Source: Scedosporium boydii
Lineage: Eukaryota > Ascomycota > Sordariomycetes > Microascales > Microascaceae
Direction: 5' to 3'
Length of the DNA: 64,000 nt
NCBI GenBank assembly: GCA_002221725.1
Contig: NJFT01000015.1
Coordinates: 290,729-354,728, forward strand
In this document: one piece after another, positions 37,104 through 47,881 of the stretch
How positions within the stretch are numbered: the first letter of the stretch is position 1
Layout: the number at the start of each line of letters is the position of its first letter
Program-made: the position numbers and the translations under genes
Notes under the pieces: model-generated
Databases searched by the model: none
What the model was told of the DNA's origin: nothing
Seen by the model: the letters and a program-made list of their open reading frames with translations, nothing else

Positions 37104-39296
37104 CGTTGACAGCAGGAAAAAAGGACAGGGGGGAAAATGGTGTTGCCTGCAAAGGACCAATCCCCGCACAGCGCAGTAGTCTAGAACGAGAAAGTCTCGG
37201 TGATAAGAGAACTTGAGAAAATGTGGTGGCAATCAGTCTAGTACTTAGAAGAGTCGGATCGGGAATTAAGAACTGGGCACGGCAGGGTTGCGGGTGCGCT
37301 CTACGAAGTTCTACGGAGGGATGACAGAAAACAGACAGCCTGGCAGGACAGAGGGAGAAGGGAAATACACTAGCACAGGCAGCAGCCAGTTGGGGGCAGC
37401 GTCATCATCATATGGCGTTGAGGGGAAACTGGACCTTGCTGGCGGGGATTTGGAGCTTGCCGTGGTTTTGAGGGCAAAAATTGTACGAGGCTAACGGCTC
37501 TGGTGCTGAGGGACAGAGTATTGATCAATCAAATATGTTCTAACCAAGGGACCAACCTTTGAGGTTAGATGGATCATGGCTAGATTGATGGATTGGGGGA
37601 ACCAAGAGGTTGGGAACAATTGAACTCGACTTGTCGGGGTCCTAATGGATCAATACGTAATGTGTTGGACCGAATCTTGATTGATGATGGTTCTTTTCCT
37701 GTTTCCGTTCCCCCCTTCAAGAATTGACTTCAAGAATTGACTCGCAGTTCCACGACGAAGCCAGCAAAGTCGCCAAATGATGGAAGCATGTGCGTTGACG
37801 ATTTCAAGTTTCAAGGCATCAATGATCAATGCAACGCACCTTGACTACTTCGTAGCTTGGGTGATTCAGCCATTTCACGAAATGCCAACCTCAACCTTAG
37901 TCATCCTGAATGGGTCAGAGGTACGACAGGACACAACAGAACGCACCCACCAACACAATTACAACTCAAAATGTTCTCTGTCATTGTTCACAGAGAACAT
38001 TGACCGGACCAAATGCTGAGGGCGGCTTGGATTTGCCTTTGTAGTACGCATACATTTGATACCAGGTCCGGAATCACTTGATATCTCTGCTTCCACCCGA
38101 ATTGTCTCGACTATTTGCGGTCCCTCGATCACACATCACACCGAGACGTAGACACCATCACAACAACTCGGCTATAGTTTACACACACTTCGTAGTGTAT
38201 GCGTACAGAGTACGAGTGGCGGAATGGAGGCGGACATATGGACTCCGTATGCATCGACGTTATAAACTAGGCATGCATGCAACCCCACGCCAAGTTTCTA
38301 AGATTATGTATATCGTCAATTTGATATATGTACGAAGTACCTGCGAAATGGCATCTACAGTGTACTGCACTCCCTTGTACCCTTCGCAATCAACGGCCAG
38401 TGATGCGTTATCAATATCAAATGGCAGCTCGGTGATCTGATGATACCGCTTCATTGTTGGATTGTTGGGGACGAGAAAAGTGTGAGGGTACGGAGTACCT
38501 CTTATACGAGGTACAAAGTATTCGACAGTATCAGTATGTACGGACCCCCATTGCTCGATCCGTTGGCCAAATCGAATGAAGCTGTGATGAGCTTGGGAAC
38601 TTGTACTTCGTAATCTTCGGCATGAGCGTGAGGGTGTACTTGTATGCGTTACTTCGTGCCGGTCATTCCATGTCTGTCTTATTGTGATACCGGTGTGCTA
38701 ATAACCCTCGAGCTCAAGGATTCTCCCAGCCAGCAGTCCAGATCAAGACAACAATGGACAGGGTGACAGGGTGCTTACCGATATGGCGGGTGATCGCTCG
38801 GGAGACTCCATGCTAAACTAGACTGCCTATGGTCTAGTGTAGCGTGTACCCAGAGAATATCTATCTGCCTTTGTACCTGTGTAGTTTAGATTTAATCTAG
38901 TTTACGCAACATCAAATTGATCAGTAGATCTGAGATCCTACATATGTGATCCCTCACAAGGTGGCTTTTTCGTACTGGGCATTTTGACTTCATGCTAACG
39001 CGCGATGGTGGCCCACGTTGCCATTATCGAAGCAGGAATGGGAATGCAGATTGATCTACCTTTGTAAATCTATTGGTTGCCTCGAGGAACGGAATTCGCG
39101 ACATTTGTACTGTTACGATAGCCATGCCATTCAATAATCAATGATCAATATGACGTCCCAAGCTGCTAAGTCCGACACAACTACTACACGAGTACGCTCG
39201 TTGACGCTGTAGCTTTATATGTATCGATTCCTTTTCAGGTATGATACATAAATCGGTCTTGAGCATTCCCCATTCACTAGTGTGTGACTAGTACCG

Positions 39297-39338
39297 TGAC
39301 GACTGACGACTGACGACTGACGACTGACGACTGACGAC
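39297..39338. repeat. Tandem repeat, six copies of TGACGAC
   Basis: Six perfect head-to-tail copies of the 7-mer TGACGAC, followed by CT. It is in non-coding DNA. Confidence 0.9.
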
Positions 39339-39887
39339 CTGGAGCATAATGGCATAATATGTGCCGAATGCGTGCTCGACCTCTCTCTCCTAGACTTCAA
39401 GCGGCTGGTGGACGAACCCCCAGAAACGTCGTGGCACATGAAATAGACCTGAAAACTCATATTCATAGGACACACTTGATCAATGATCAATGCGGACTTG
39501 GATGCACCTCCGCATAGACGTCTACGCCTACACGCACCTACATATGTCAATAACCAATGCGGAAGTGATGAAAATTTCCAGAAGCAGGATGCTCCCCAAT
39601 TCGGTCAAGCCCAGTTTGCGTCGACATCAACTCGCCATTCATAGGCAGATCCCTTTCTCGTAGTCACGAGAAGGAGGGCATCAACGGAACGGCCGAGAAC
39701 TCACCCATTACGTGCGCTTATGTTTTCCGAATCCCAAGGACCCTTTCCTCGGTACAAGGAAACGTCTAGATGCTTGGAAAGAATTATAACTCGAGGCGCG
39801 CAAATATCGATTGCCCCGAAACAAGTTGGCCGGGGGCTTAGGGGGATAATGTAGCCATGAAAGGGAGTTGAACTATTGTTGCTTCTC

Positions 39888-39917
39888 GTCAACGTCAACG
39901 TCAACGTCAACGTCAAC
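39888..39917. repeat. Tandem repeat, five copies of GTCAAC
   Basis: Five perfect head-to-tail copies of the hexamer GTCAAC in non-coding DNA. The 6-nt period is a multiple of three, but no gene is supported around it. Confidence 0.9.
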
Positions 39918-41684
39918 ATCGAGATCAGGATCAAGTTCAAAGGGATTAAGACAAGGTAGAAGGATGAGGATGGACGTAGACGATCGCTGATCGAATCAAA
40001 TCGATGGCTAGAGTTGCATTGACGTGTTCTCGGCTGCTTATGGCGTAGATATCATCTAAAGTAACTTGCTGCTATATTACATTAGCTCCTAATGGTCCCT
40101 CCCAGCTCACTTGCTGGCTCACTTACCGCCCTTCTTTCCTCGAGCCTCAAGCCCACTTTTGCCTACGAAGGAGTTATAGAGTTATACGAAGTACGACTAC
40201 GCAACCGGGCCTTGTTAGGGCGTGAAGCTTGTTAAATCTTCCCAACTCGTAACGAGGTGCTTATCGGGAGTGCCGACAGGAGTAAGGGATAGTAAGCCCA
40301 AGGAAAGACGGAGCTGATATACATGTACATCGAAGTGGAAGAACGGTGAGAAGGAGAGAAGGCCAGAAGCAAGCCATCGACTAAGTTGGGAAGAGGGTGA
40401 GCCTTAGATTCGTTGATGGGAAGGCCAAGGGAAAGAGTGAGCAGCAATGAGCAATGAAGCTACCGCTGCAGTCGAGAGTCGGGGAGCAGTCTCTGGTTGA
40501 ATTTGATTGGCGTTCGCAAGAGCTGAATGCTCCCCCACCGTCCCCTCCCCTTTCTTGATCGTCATCCTCATCTGGTCAATATCAATCGCGGCCTAGCTGT
40601 GTCCATCTCGGCCCTAACATTGCACGGTCGCTTTCCGCTCTCCGGGAGCAAAGCGCCGTCCCGTTCACCAACGTGTCTAACTTCCGCTCCCTCGTCCTGC
40701 ACTCCTCCGGCCCACTACTTGCGTACTCCTCCACTCGACTCCTCCACCCCTCCACACCACCTGAAGCTAGTCTTAAGGGATGATGGAACTGGCCCACGTT
40801 GGAGATGGGCTATCTCTACTTCGTACAAAGGTATCCAGAATCAGGGATTAGAAACGTCAAGGGGAACATTGAAGTTAGGACGACCCGTACCTTCGCACTT
40901 ATTTCCGCTCCCCAGACTTGTTGATCCCCCTCCCTTGTCTTCTCTCTTCGTCCCTTGTTTCTTCCCCCTGTCATTTTCCTCTCTTCTGGAAACCTTTGCC
41001 TCCTCGTGCATCCTTGCATCTTTGCATCTGTGCATCTTTCCATCTTTGCACCTTTGCATCGCTTCGTCACTCGCTCATCTTCCTACTTTCGATCGCTTCC
41101 TTTTTCCGTCTCCCAATCAAAGATTCTTTCCACACACGCCTTCGACCTGCCATCTATGAGTCGCATGTTGGTCTAGCCATCAAATTGTGATTAAGGGAAC
41201 TCTCCCAGGCGCTGTTATCAGGCCTACACGCATCCTAATCCATACTTGGCACTGGTTGCTTTTAGTCACTAGCCATCTCTGTCTGGTCCTTTCCAAGCAG
41301 GGTTCTTCCACATATCATCATCGCGCCCTACTTACATCAAGTTACTCTTCGAGCCCTTCCCCCGATATACCGTGTCGGAGCCCTCTAGATTCCTCACGCA
41401 CCTGCCTATGCCCGGGGCGAAGCTAAGCTTGAAGAATGGTCGTCTGATGAGCACACGACTTGTTCATTTTCATGGCTCAATTTTTCTCTAATCACCCAAA
41501 TGTCGCCGCTCCTCGAGCAATATTGTGCCGCTTTGGCTAACACGTTCAGCAAATCGACGAAGTGAGATTAACCAGGATCGTGGATCATACAAACGCGCCG
41601 TCCGACTGTTACCCGCTGCCATCACCTCTCTTGCGACCAAGAATCTATCGAGAGCAAACTAAAACAGCAACTATTGTGTGCACG

Positions 41685-43434
41685 ATGCAGGAGCTGACCG
41701 AAATCCTTTCCGGCCTGGGAATGTCCCAGTATCTGGGATCCTTCATGGAAGAAGGATTTGACTCTTGGGATACAATCCTTGACATTACTGAGTCAGACCT
41801 GTACGTATGCCAATATGAACTGCGACCGTTCCACCTATAGAGATCTAGTAGGTGTGAAAAGTCTGTCCCTTGGAATCGGATAGCTAACTTTATGGTCTCG
41901 GTATGGTATATAGCGATGCACTTGGGGTCAAACTTGGCCACCGTCGGGTAAGTACCGATGATCAGGCAGTTGTACTTCGTGTAGTTGGAAAACTGGCACA
42001 GACTGGGAGAGGTGTTTACGACGGAATCGCCATTAACATTCATTTCTGAGACTATTTATAGAAACTTCAACGAAGAATCGCCGAAACTCGAAGGATTTCC
42101 CCCCCTGTGGCACTACCACCATGGATGAACAAGGAGACCAAGTCGGATTCGTCAAGACCAACGCCAAACGGGCCGGAGCCTGTTCTAGATCGTGAAGGAG
42201 TTGTGGTAAAGAGGAAATATCGCAGACATCCTAAAGTGAGTTATCCTGAGTTCCCTTTTCACCTTGATGATATAGTAGTTGTAAACTTCCAGCCACTCAC
42301 CGACTATGTATATAGCCCGATAGGAATGCGCCAGAGAAACCACCTTCAGCTTATGTGGTATTTTCTAACAGTAGGTTCCTTAGATGACGCAAATTTAAGA
42401 AGACAACTCTGTATCTTCTTTTCGGGGGGATTGTCCTGCTGCGTCGAGGCTGGCTTGGCTAACACAATGTGTTTTACTCCTTAGTTATTCGAGAAGGCCT
42501 CAAGGGGCAAAATCTGTCTTTCACCGAGATCGCCAAACTGGTGGGAGAGAGCTGGAAAAATCTCCCCCACGAAGAGAAAGAGATCCTGGAAACGCAGGCA
42601 CAAAGGGCCAAGGAGAAGTACAGCTGCGAATTTGCAAAGTATAAGAAGACTCCCGAGTACCAGAAGTACTCCCGATACTTACAGGAGTTCAAAAAGAAGC
42701 AACAGAAAAGTAGCAAAGGCCAAGGCGATGATACGCAGAGAAAGGTGGAGGCAAATCTACCGCCGGGGCAGTCGATGTTGGTAGCAGGAAATGATGCTTG
42801 GAGGCAACAGCGCCCGGGCCCAGGTCCTGCTCAAAGCCGTTGTGGAGGCATCTTGATAGACGGCGCCGCCCACCGAAGCGGAAGGAGTAGCATCAGCGTT
42901 GGAAGTAATGGAACAGGCAGCGGCAGCGTCTACACGACGCGGGGAACGTCTCCAAGCAGCTCGAGGCCACGAAGCGGGTCTTTCGATACATCAGTGGAAT
43001 ATTTGTGTTCTACTGCAAGTTGGACCATTACACCGGGCAACGACGCCGTGGCAAATAACGTTCCTCTTTCTTCCCATGCGACAACGGGTACTGGCTCTCC
43101 GGGGAAAGAGGTGCCTGCTCCCGGGAATATCGAGACAGCCAAGCCGCAAGCTCTTCCCCCCCTATCCGATATAATTGATAGCCGGATGACGACCCCAAGA
43201 CTTGATAGGGTCGACTTGGGTCCGCACCTGGGCGACCGATATAACCGGAACGGGACCTGGGGATTGGCCGCGACGATGCCTACAACTGGGGCGTCTGCTA
43301 TGCGACGTGGAACTTGGCCGGACACAAGAGGGAGCCCAGAATTATACAGTACTGGTTCTGGCCCTAAAAGGGACGCCGGATTCCCCATCAGGCCATTACC
43401 ATCCAACAATCTCGCTCCGCCAATGTATCAATAG
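41685..43434 (+). CDS. SAM-domain plus HMG-box DNA-binding protein
   Basis: Probable nuclear transcription or chromatin regulator. Five exons are predicted: 41685-41800, 41914-41947 (34-nt mini-exon), 42062-42235, 42316-42370 (55 nt) and 42485-43434, about 442 residues. Residues 1-62 form a SAM domain (LTEILSGLGMSQYLGSFMEEG, then LDALGVKLGHRRKLQRRI) assembled across three exons. A basic linker, KRKYRRHPKPDRNAPEKP, leads into one HMG box at about 109-185, with PPSAYVVFSN, SFTEIAKLVGESWKNLP and KYSCEFAKYKKTPEYQKYSRYL. The remaining ~250 residues are low-complexity, rich in Ser, Gly and Pro. The box most resembles the MATA_HMG/Ste11-like fungal type, but target genes cannot be inferred from sequence. 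An in-frame ATG at 41562 would add 41 residues. The start at 41685 is preferred because it begins just before the SAM helix. It converges on brn1. Confidence 0.88.
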
Positions 43435-44273
43435 GCCCTTTGCGTCTCGGAGAACTGCGATTAAGCCCTGGGCTGGTCGAATTGAGAATCAACTTCATCG
43501 TTGTGTCTTCGTCTTGCACGAGTGGCCTAAAAAGGGGGGGGGGGGACGAGATGTGGACTCGACGACGACGGACACACAGCCGGCCACAAGATCGTGCGTA
43601 TCATATACTCTTTTTGCCCTCGCTTTTTGCAGACGAAAAACGAACTTACGAGTTTGCTTCCCTAAAATGGGGGAAAAAAAAAGTTTGAAAAAAAAGAATG
43701 AGAATGAGAATCGCGGTAATTTAAGACGCGGCTTCTTAGAAGGACATGCATTTTGAGCAAAGGGGGTTGAAAACATGTCATTGTAATCCAAAAAGGCTGG
43801 AAATCCCTAATTTGATCTGTGAATGGTTGGTTTTTGAACCTTGGAGAGAACTCGGCTTCGAACATGAGAAGGTGCTGGGCTCCTACAGAGTTTGCTTTTC
43901 TTCCATCGGGCGGATTTTGATATAATCTGTAATACATCTCGACAATCTCGACAAGCACTGATATGACCACCATCCGGAAGCCTTAACGCTTTCGGGTTAA
44001 CCGACTATAGCTTTCGACTTTGACTGTGTGTTGCCCCCCTGAGTTAGAAGTTCTATTGGATATTGATCCGACAGCACGACGAGAAACTCTTCGTGTACAA
44101 AGAGATATGACACAAAAACGCAATGCAATTAAAAAGTCGTCTCAAATCAAAACTGATTTATACAGAGTCCAGCCTGCCCAAACCCGAAACTCCCAGTCAT
44201 CCCAAACTCACAGCCTCGTCAGATCATGTCCCTGTTTCCTATTTTTGCAATTAACCAGCCTCCTTTCTCATAA
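43435..44273. other. Convergent 3' region, SAM-HMG/brn1
   Basis: Tail-to-tail intergenic DNA with a 12-G run (43534-43545) and an A-rich tract near 43670-43700. No gene is supported. Confidence 0.55.
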
Positions 44274-47115
44274 TTAGTCACCGCCCGCCGTAATCTCAGC
44301 CGTCCAATCCTTCTTGATGTCGAGCTCCGTCAACTCAGGAGTCTTGCTGATGACAAGCCCCTTTTCGTTGGCCAAGTGCAGCAGGCAGATGAAGCAGTAG
44401 CTCGTCGAGATGTCGTTCATGGCCTGCTTGGGATACACTGATTGGAGGTTGTTGACCACATCGGTGAACTTGAGCGTCGCGTCGGCTGAGGCCTTTGCGT
44501 CCAAGGGGAGAGGATCGTTGGATGAGGGTGGTGGTGTGGGGAGTCGTGAGGAGTCGGGATCGTGGGTCTTGTTAAGGCCGTGTTAGCTTTCCTCTTGTCC
44601 TCATAACGGCTGCTAAAAAATAAAAAGGAAGAAAATGCAAGGAATTTTGCGAGGGGGAAACGTACATTCTTGAGGCTTTCAAAGCCCATACCCTTCCAAA
44701 TCTCCTCCTTCAACCTCCTGACATCGACCTTCTTGGCTACGCGCGCATACTGCACATACTCTGGCCTTACCCTCCTCGTCTGCGTCACCAGGGTAGTGCC
44801 AAACGGTCCAACAGTCGGGCCCATGAGTGTCTCCCCGTTAAACGCCGCGGTGAGACCCACGCCCTCCGTCATACCAGGCGCCAGGTCAGCACCAGGCGAG
44901 AAGTGCTCGCGGGCGTCAGCGAACTCGAGGTCGTCATCATCGTCATCCAAGCCCCCAGCGAAAGGCAGGTCGTCCTGGAAGAAGTTGGCGTCGTAGTCGC
45001 CCTGGGGTAGCGCCGTGTCCTCGGTGTTGTGGAGGGGTTCCTTGCGCTGCGCCCAGAAGGCCTCGTCCATGTCGCCCTCGGGGACGTCGTCGCGGTCTTG
45101 CTGCGCCGCTGCTGCGCCGAAGCCGTTACCGAGTCCGAATCCCGTGCCGGCGCGACCGAGGACGCGACGTCTACCCATGCGGGCCTTGGGCTTGAGGAAG
45201 AGGGTGAGGAGCTGCTTGGAGCTGAAGTGCTTGTCGTCGGGGAGGAGGTTCCTCGTCTTGGATTTCCAGTCCTTCTTGGGCATGCAGATGGCTGAGTTGC
45301 TCGAGGCGGGGGTGTAGATGACCTCGGCGAGGACGGGGTCGAGGGGTGAGAAGAAGTCGATTTCGAAGGGCTCCTTCTCCTTGCGCGTACGCTTGGCGTC
45401 GGCGGGCTTGTTGACGTCCTTGATCTTGCGGATACGCCAATGCTCAGCGCTCGTCCAGTTCTTTTGCAGGGCCTGATCGAAGTAGCTGAGGATGTCTTCG
45501 TGCATCTGGTCGGGGTTCTTGGAGTGGTTCATGGTGACCATGTACTCGCCGGAATCTTGATCGAGCATCTCGAGACCCTCGCCTCCGGCAGCACCATTTC
45601 CGGCGTCATACACGCGCATCTGCGGCTCTAGGGCGGCTTCGCGCGCCCAGGCCTCTCCACCCTCACCAAAGGCAATGTCGGCCCCTAGATCGAAGGCTCC
45701 GAGACCTAGATCATCGTCGTCGAAGCCCGGTGGATGGTCGTCATCGATGAGCATACCCGACTTGTCGCCAAAGGTGCCCGGGCTCTTATCCTGATCCTGG
45801 CGCCAGTCCTCGGGTGCCTTGAGGAAGGGGATGTCGAGTGAACCCGAGGGGTCGCCGAGGTCAAAATTCTTGAGAGAAGGGCAGACATCTAGGTCATCGA
45901 GACGGCCAAGATCGGGGATAAACCTTGCAGCGAGGCTGGCAAGATCAATCTCGACAGGGGGCTCCTCTTCTTGGGGCTGGACAGTGCCCTCGCGAGTGGG
46001 GGGTTCGATTCCTTCTTCGGGAATCTCACCGTCCTCCTCCTCGGCGTCGGCGTCGCCCTTCTTCCCCTTGTCTACGGCCCTGTCATCCGCGTCGTCACTG
46101 CTATCGAAGACAATGCGACCTTCAGAGTCGATCATGAGGTGGTTGAGCAGTAAGCCCTTGGCGCCACCTTCGTCGAAATCGGCCGAGGCCTTCTTGAAGA
46201 GAGGATCCACCGCAAACTCTAGTTCGAACTTCTTGAGTTGCAAGGAGGCGAATGAAGGCGCTAAGGTCACCTCGGAACGTTGGCTCTGCATTGGCGAGTC
46301 AGCAAGCGTCGTCTGATGTTGGTGGCCCTCTGCTGGGTTGACTCTACCTTCTTCTTGGCCTTTTTCCTCACGGTACCGTCTTCGTCGACCTCTTCCTCAC
46401 TATCTTCAGCCTCTTCGTCTCCGTCCTGGCTCTTCTTTTTGCTGTTGCTATCTGCCAATCCACTGAGTAGTTTGCCGGTCTCTGTAGCGACACTGTCTAC
46501 ACGACTCGTGTAAATTTTGACACACCCATCAAGGGTGCAACTGGCCTTTTGAAAGTTAACACCATCTCCTTCCTTTAGGAGAGACATGTCATGAAAGTAA
46601 TCGATAAGGGCGAAATTCCACGAATTCGCCGCATTGATCTTGTTATCGGTCGCCATCTTCATCCATTCCTCGAAGTTGGCTAGGATCGGCACCCTCTTCA
46701 TAGGCGTGACCGCGCTCCCACTTATCACGACATCATCATCGTCGTCGTCCCTGAAGAGGTGCGAACGGCCACGGGGCGTCCGCGGATTAGAGCTGGGCGA
46801 CAACGTCCCCATACTTCGTATACTTCCCTTGCGCACCGGAGTAGCAGCAAGCTTCAGCTGGTTGATCTGGGCTTCTTGGAGCGCTTGTCGTGAGAGTAAT
46901 CGCCGCGCCTTCTCCTCTGCATCGTCATTGAGGGGGATCCTGCCGGTGTTTCAGAGTCAGCATTACGATCCCTGGTCCGTTGCTAGGTCGAACGAGGGGA
47001 AAAACACGGTGAGAACGCACTTGATGGGGGACTGTGTCTTGAATGGGGACGCGATCATGGACCCAGAGGCCACTCTGGAGCCCGCATTTCGAGGGCCCTG
47101 TGCTACTCGCGGCAT
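44274..47115 (-). CDS. brn1: Condensin complex subunit 2 (Barren/CAP-H kleisin)
   Basis: Kleisin that bridges the Smc2/Smc4 heads of condensin for mitotic chromosome compaction. Four exons are predicted on the minus strand: 47115-47021, 46939-46348, 46285-44666 and 44567-44274, about 866 residues. Family landmarks: N-terminal SPIKIPLNDDAEEKARR across the first intron; the kleisin N-domain with ILANFEEWMKMATDNKINAANSW; an acidic SEEEVDEDG stretch; LAPSFASLQLKKFELEFAVDPLFKK; FIPDLGRLDDLDVCPSL; and SAICMPKKDWKSKTRNLLPDDKHFSSKQLLTLFLKP. The C-terminal winged helix, which contacts an Smc head, includes NDISTSYCFICLLHLANEKGL. The last intron uses an AAG acceptor, with GCTAAC upstream. It shares a 766-bp divergent promoter region with the exchanger gene. 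Confidence 0.96.
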
Positions 47116-47881
47116 TTTGGAGAAGGTGCGATATTTTGTGGCGGATCGTGAGAAAGATGGTGCGGTGTTGGGTCGCTGCTGTTGGCCCCGTCGCGTCCTC
47201 CAGCTTTACGTATTGGGGGGATTCACCGTGTGTGTGGATGCTCATGCTCCTTCAATTTGTTACTGTTGCTGGTGCGCAACGCCCAATGTAAACAAATAAA
47301 GTGAGCTGCATTATCATCACGTGGAGATACGTGATTGATGTGAGGGACAATGCTCGAAGTACTGACCGAGGTACCGAGCTAGTATGCTTCCAGTTAGGTT
47401 GGGGGAACTGTGGCTTGACCAATCAGGAACCGGCGCCTCGTTTGATAGTGAAGGACGCGATTGAATGCACAGCCCCAGTCACAGTGACAACCATTTCCGC
47501 TTTCTGTTCCATTGCATTCCCGGTACCGGGGCCAACTAATCTTGGCGCAGAGGGTCTTTTGTCTTTCTGGATTCCAGTATCCACTCAATCATGTCCACGA
47601 CATTGTGTCAAAGTGAGCACTAACTGCCTGATCCGGACCACTGTCGTCGTCACTGACTTGATTCGGCCAGTGCAATACTTCATAATCCCCTGATCTACTG
47701 CGTAGGGCGTCAATTCGCCCCTTGAAATCCACTCTTCCCACAAACAATCGATTTATATTCTTGATTTCCCCTCCCAGATGGAATTGGGATTCGGAGAGGG
47801 ACTGAGCACTTCAACGACCCTGCCCTTTTCCAACAATGGCAATGGCGTCACCAAGGCCCAGATGATCTCACCTTGTGAATA
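47116..47881. promoter_or_regulatory. Divergent promoter region, brn1/exchanger
   Basis: 766 bp between the start codons of brn1 (-) and the exchanger gene (+). It has no supported ORF and must contain both promoters. No TATA box or named cell-cycle element was convincing. Confidence 0.5.

Larger units (their letters stand above)
37104..41684. other. 4.6-kb gene-poor region upstream of the SAM-HMG gene
   Basis: No protein gene is supported. It holds two short tandem repeats (39297-39338 and 39888-39917). It also has several TACTTCGTA/TACGAAGTA words (37846, 38186, 38331, 38605, 40186, 40817) and repeated TTGATCAATG-like words. A C/T-rich tract at 40900-41130 contains imperfect CATCTTTGCA repeats. 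The last 1.2 kb probably includes the promoter and a long leader of the SAM-HMG gene. Confidence 0.55.

Noticed and set aside
39888..39917. GTCAAC x5 as a CRISPR-like or coding repeat
   Set aside because: Units are contiguous with no spacers, and no ORF with family support surrounds them; it is a simple tandem repeat.
40527..41159. 210-residue plus-strand frame before the SAM-HMG gene
   Set aside because: Pro/Ser/Leu-rich translation of a pyrimidine-rich leader with CATCTTTGCA repeats; no domain and no splice link to the next gene.
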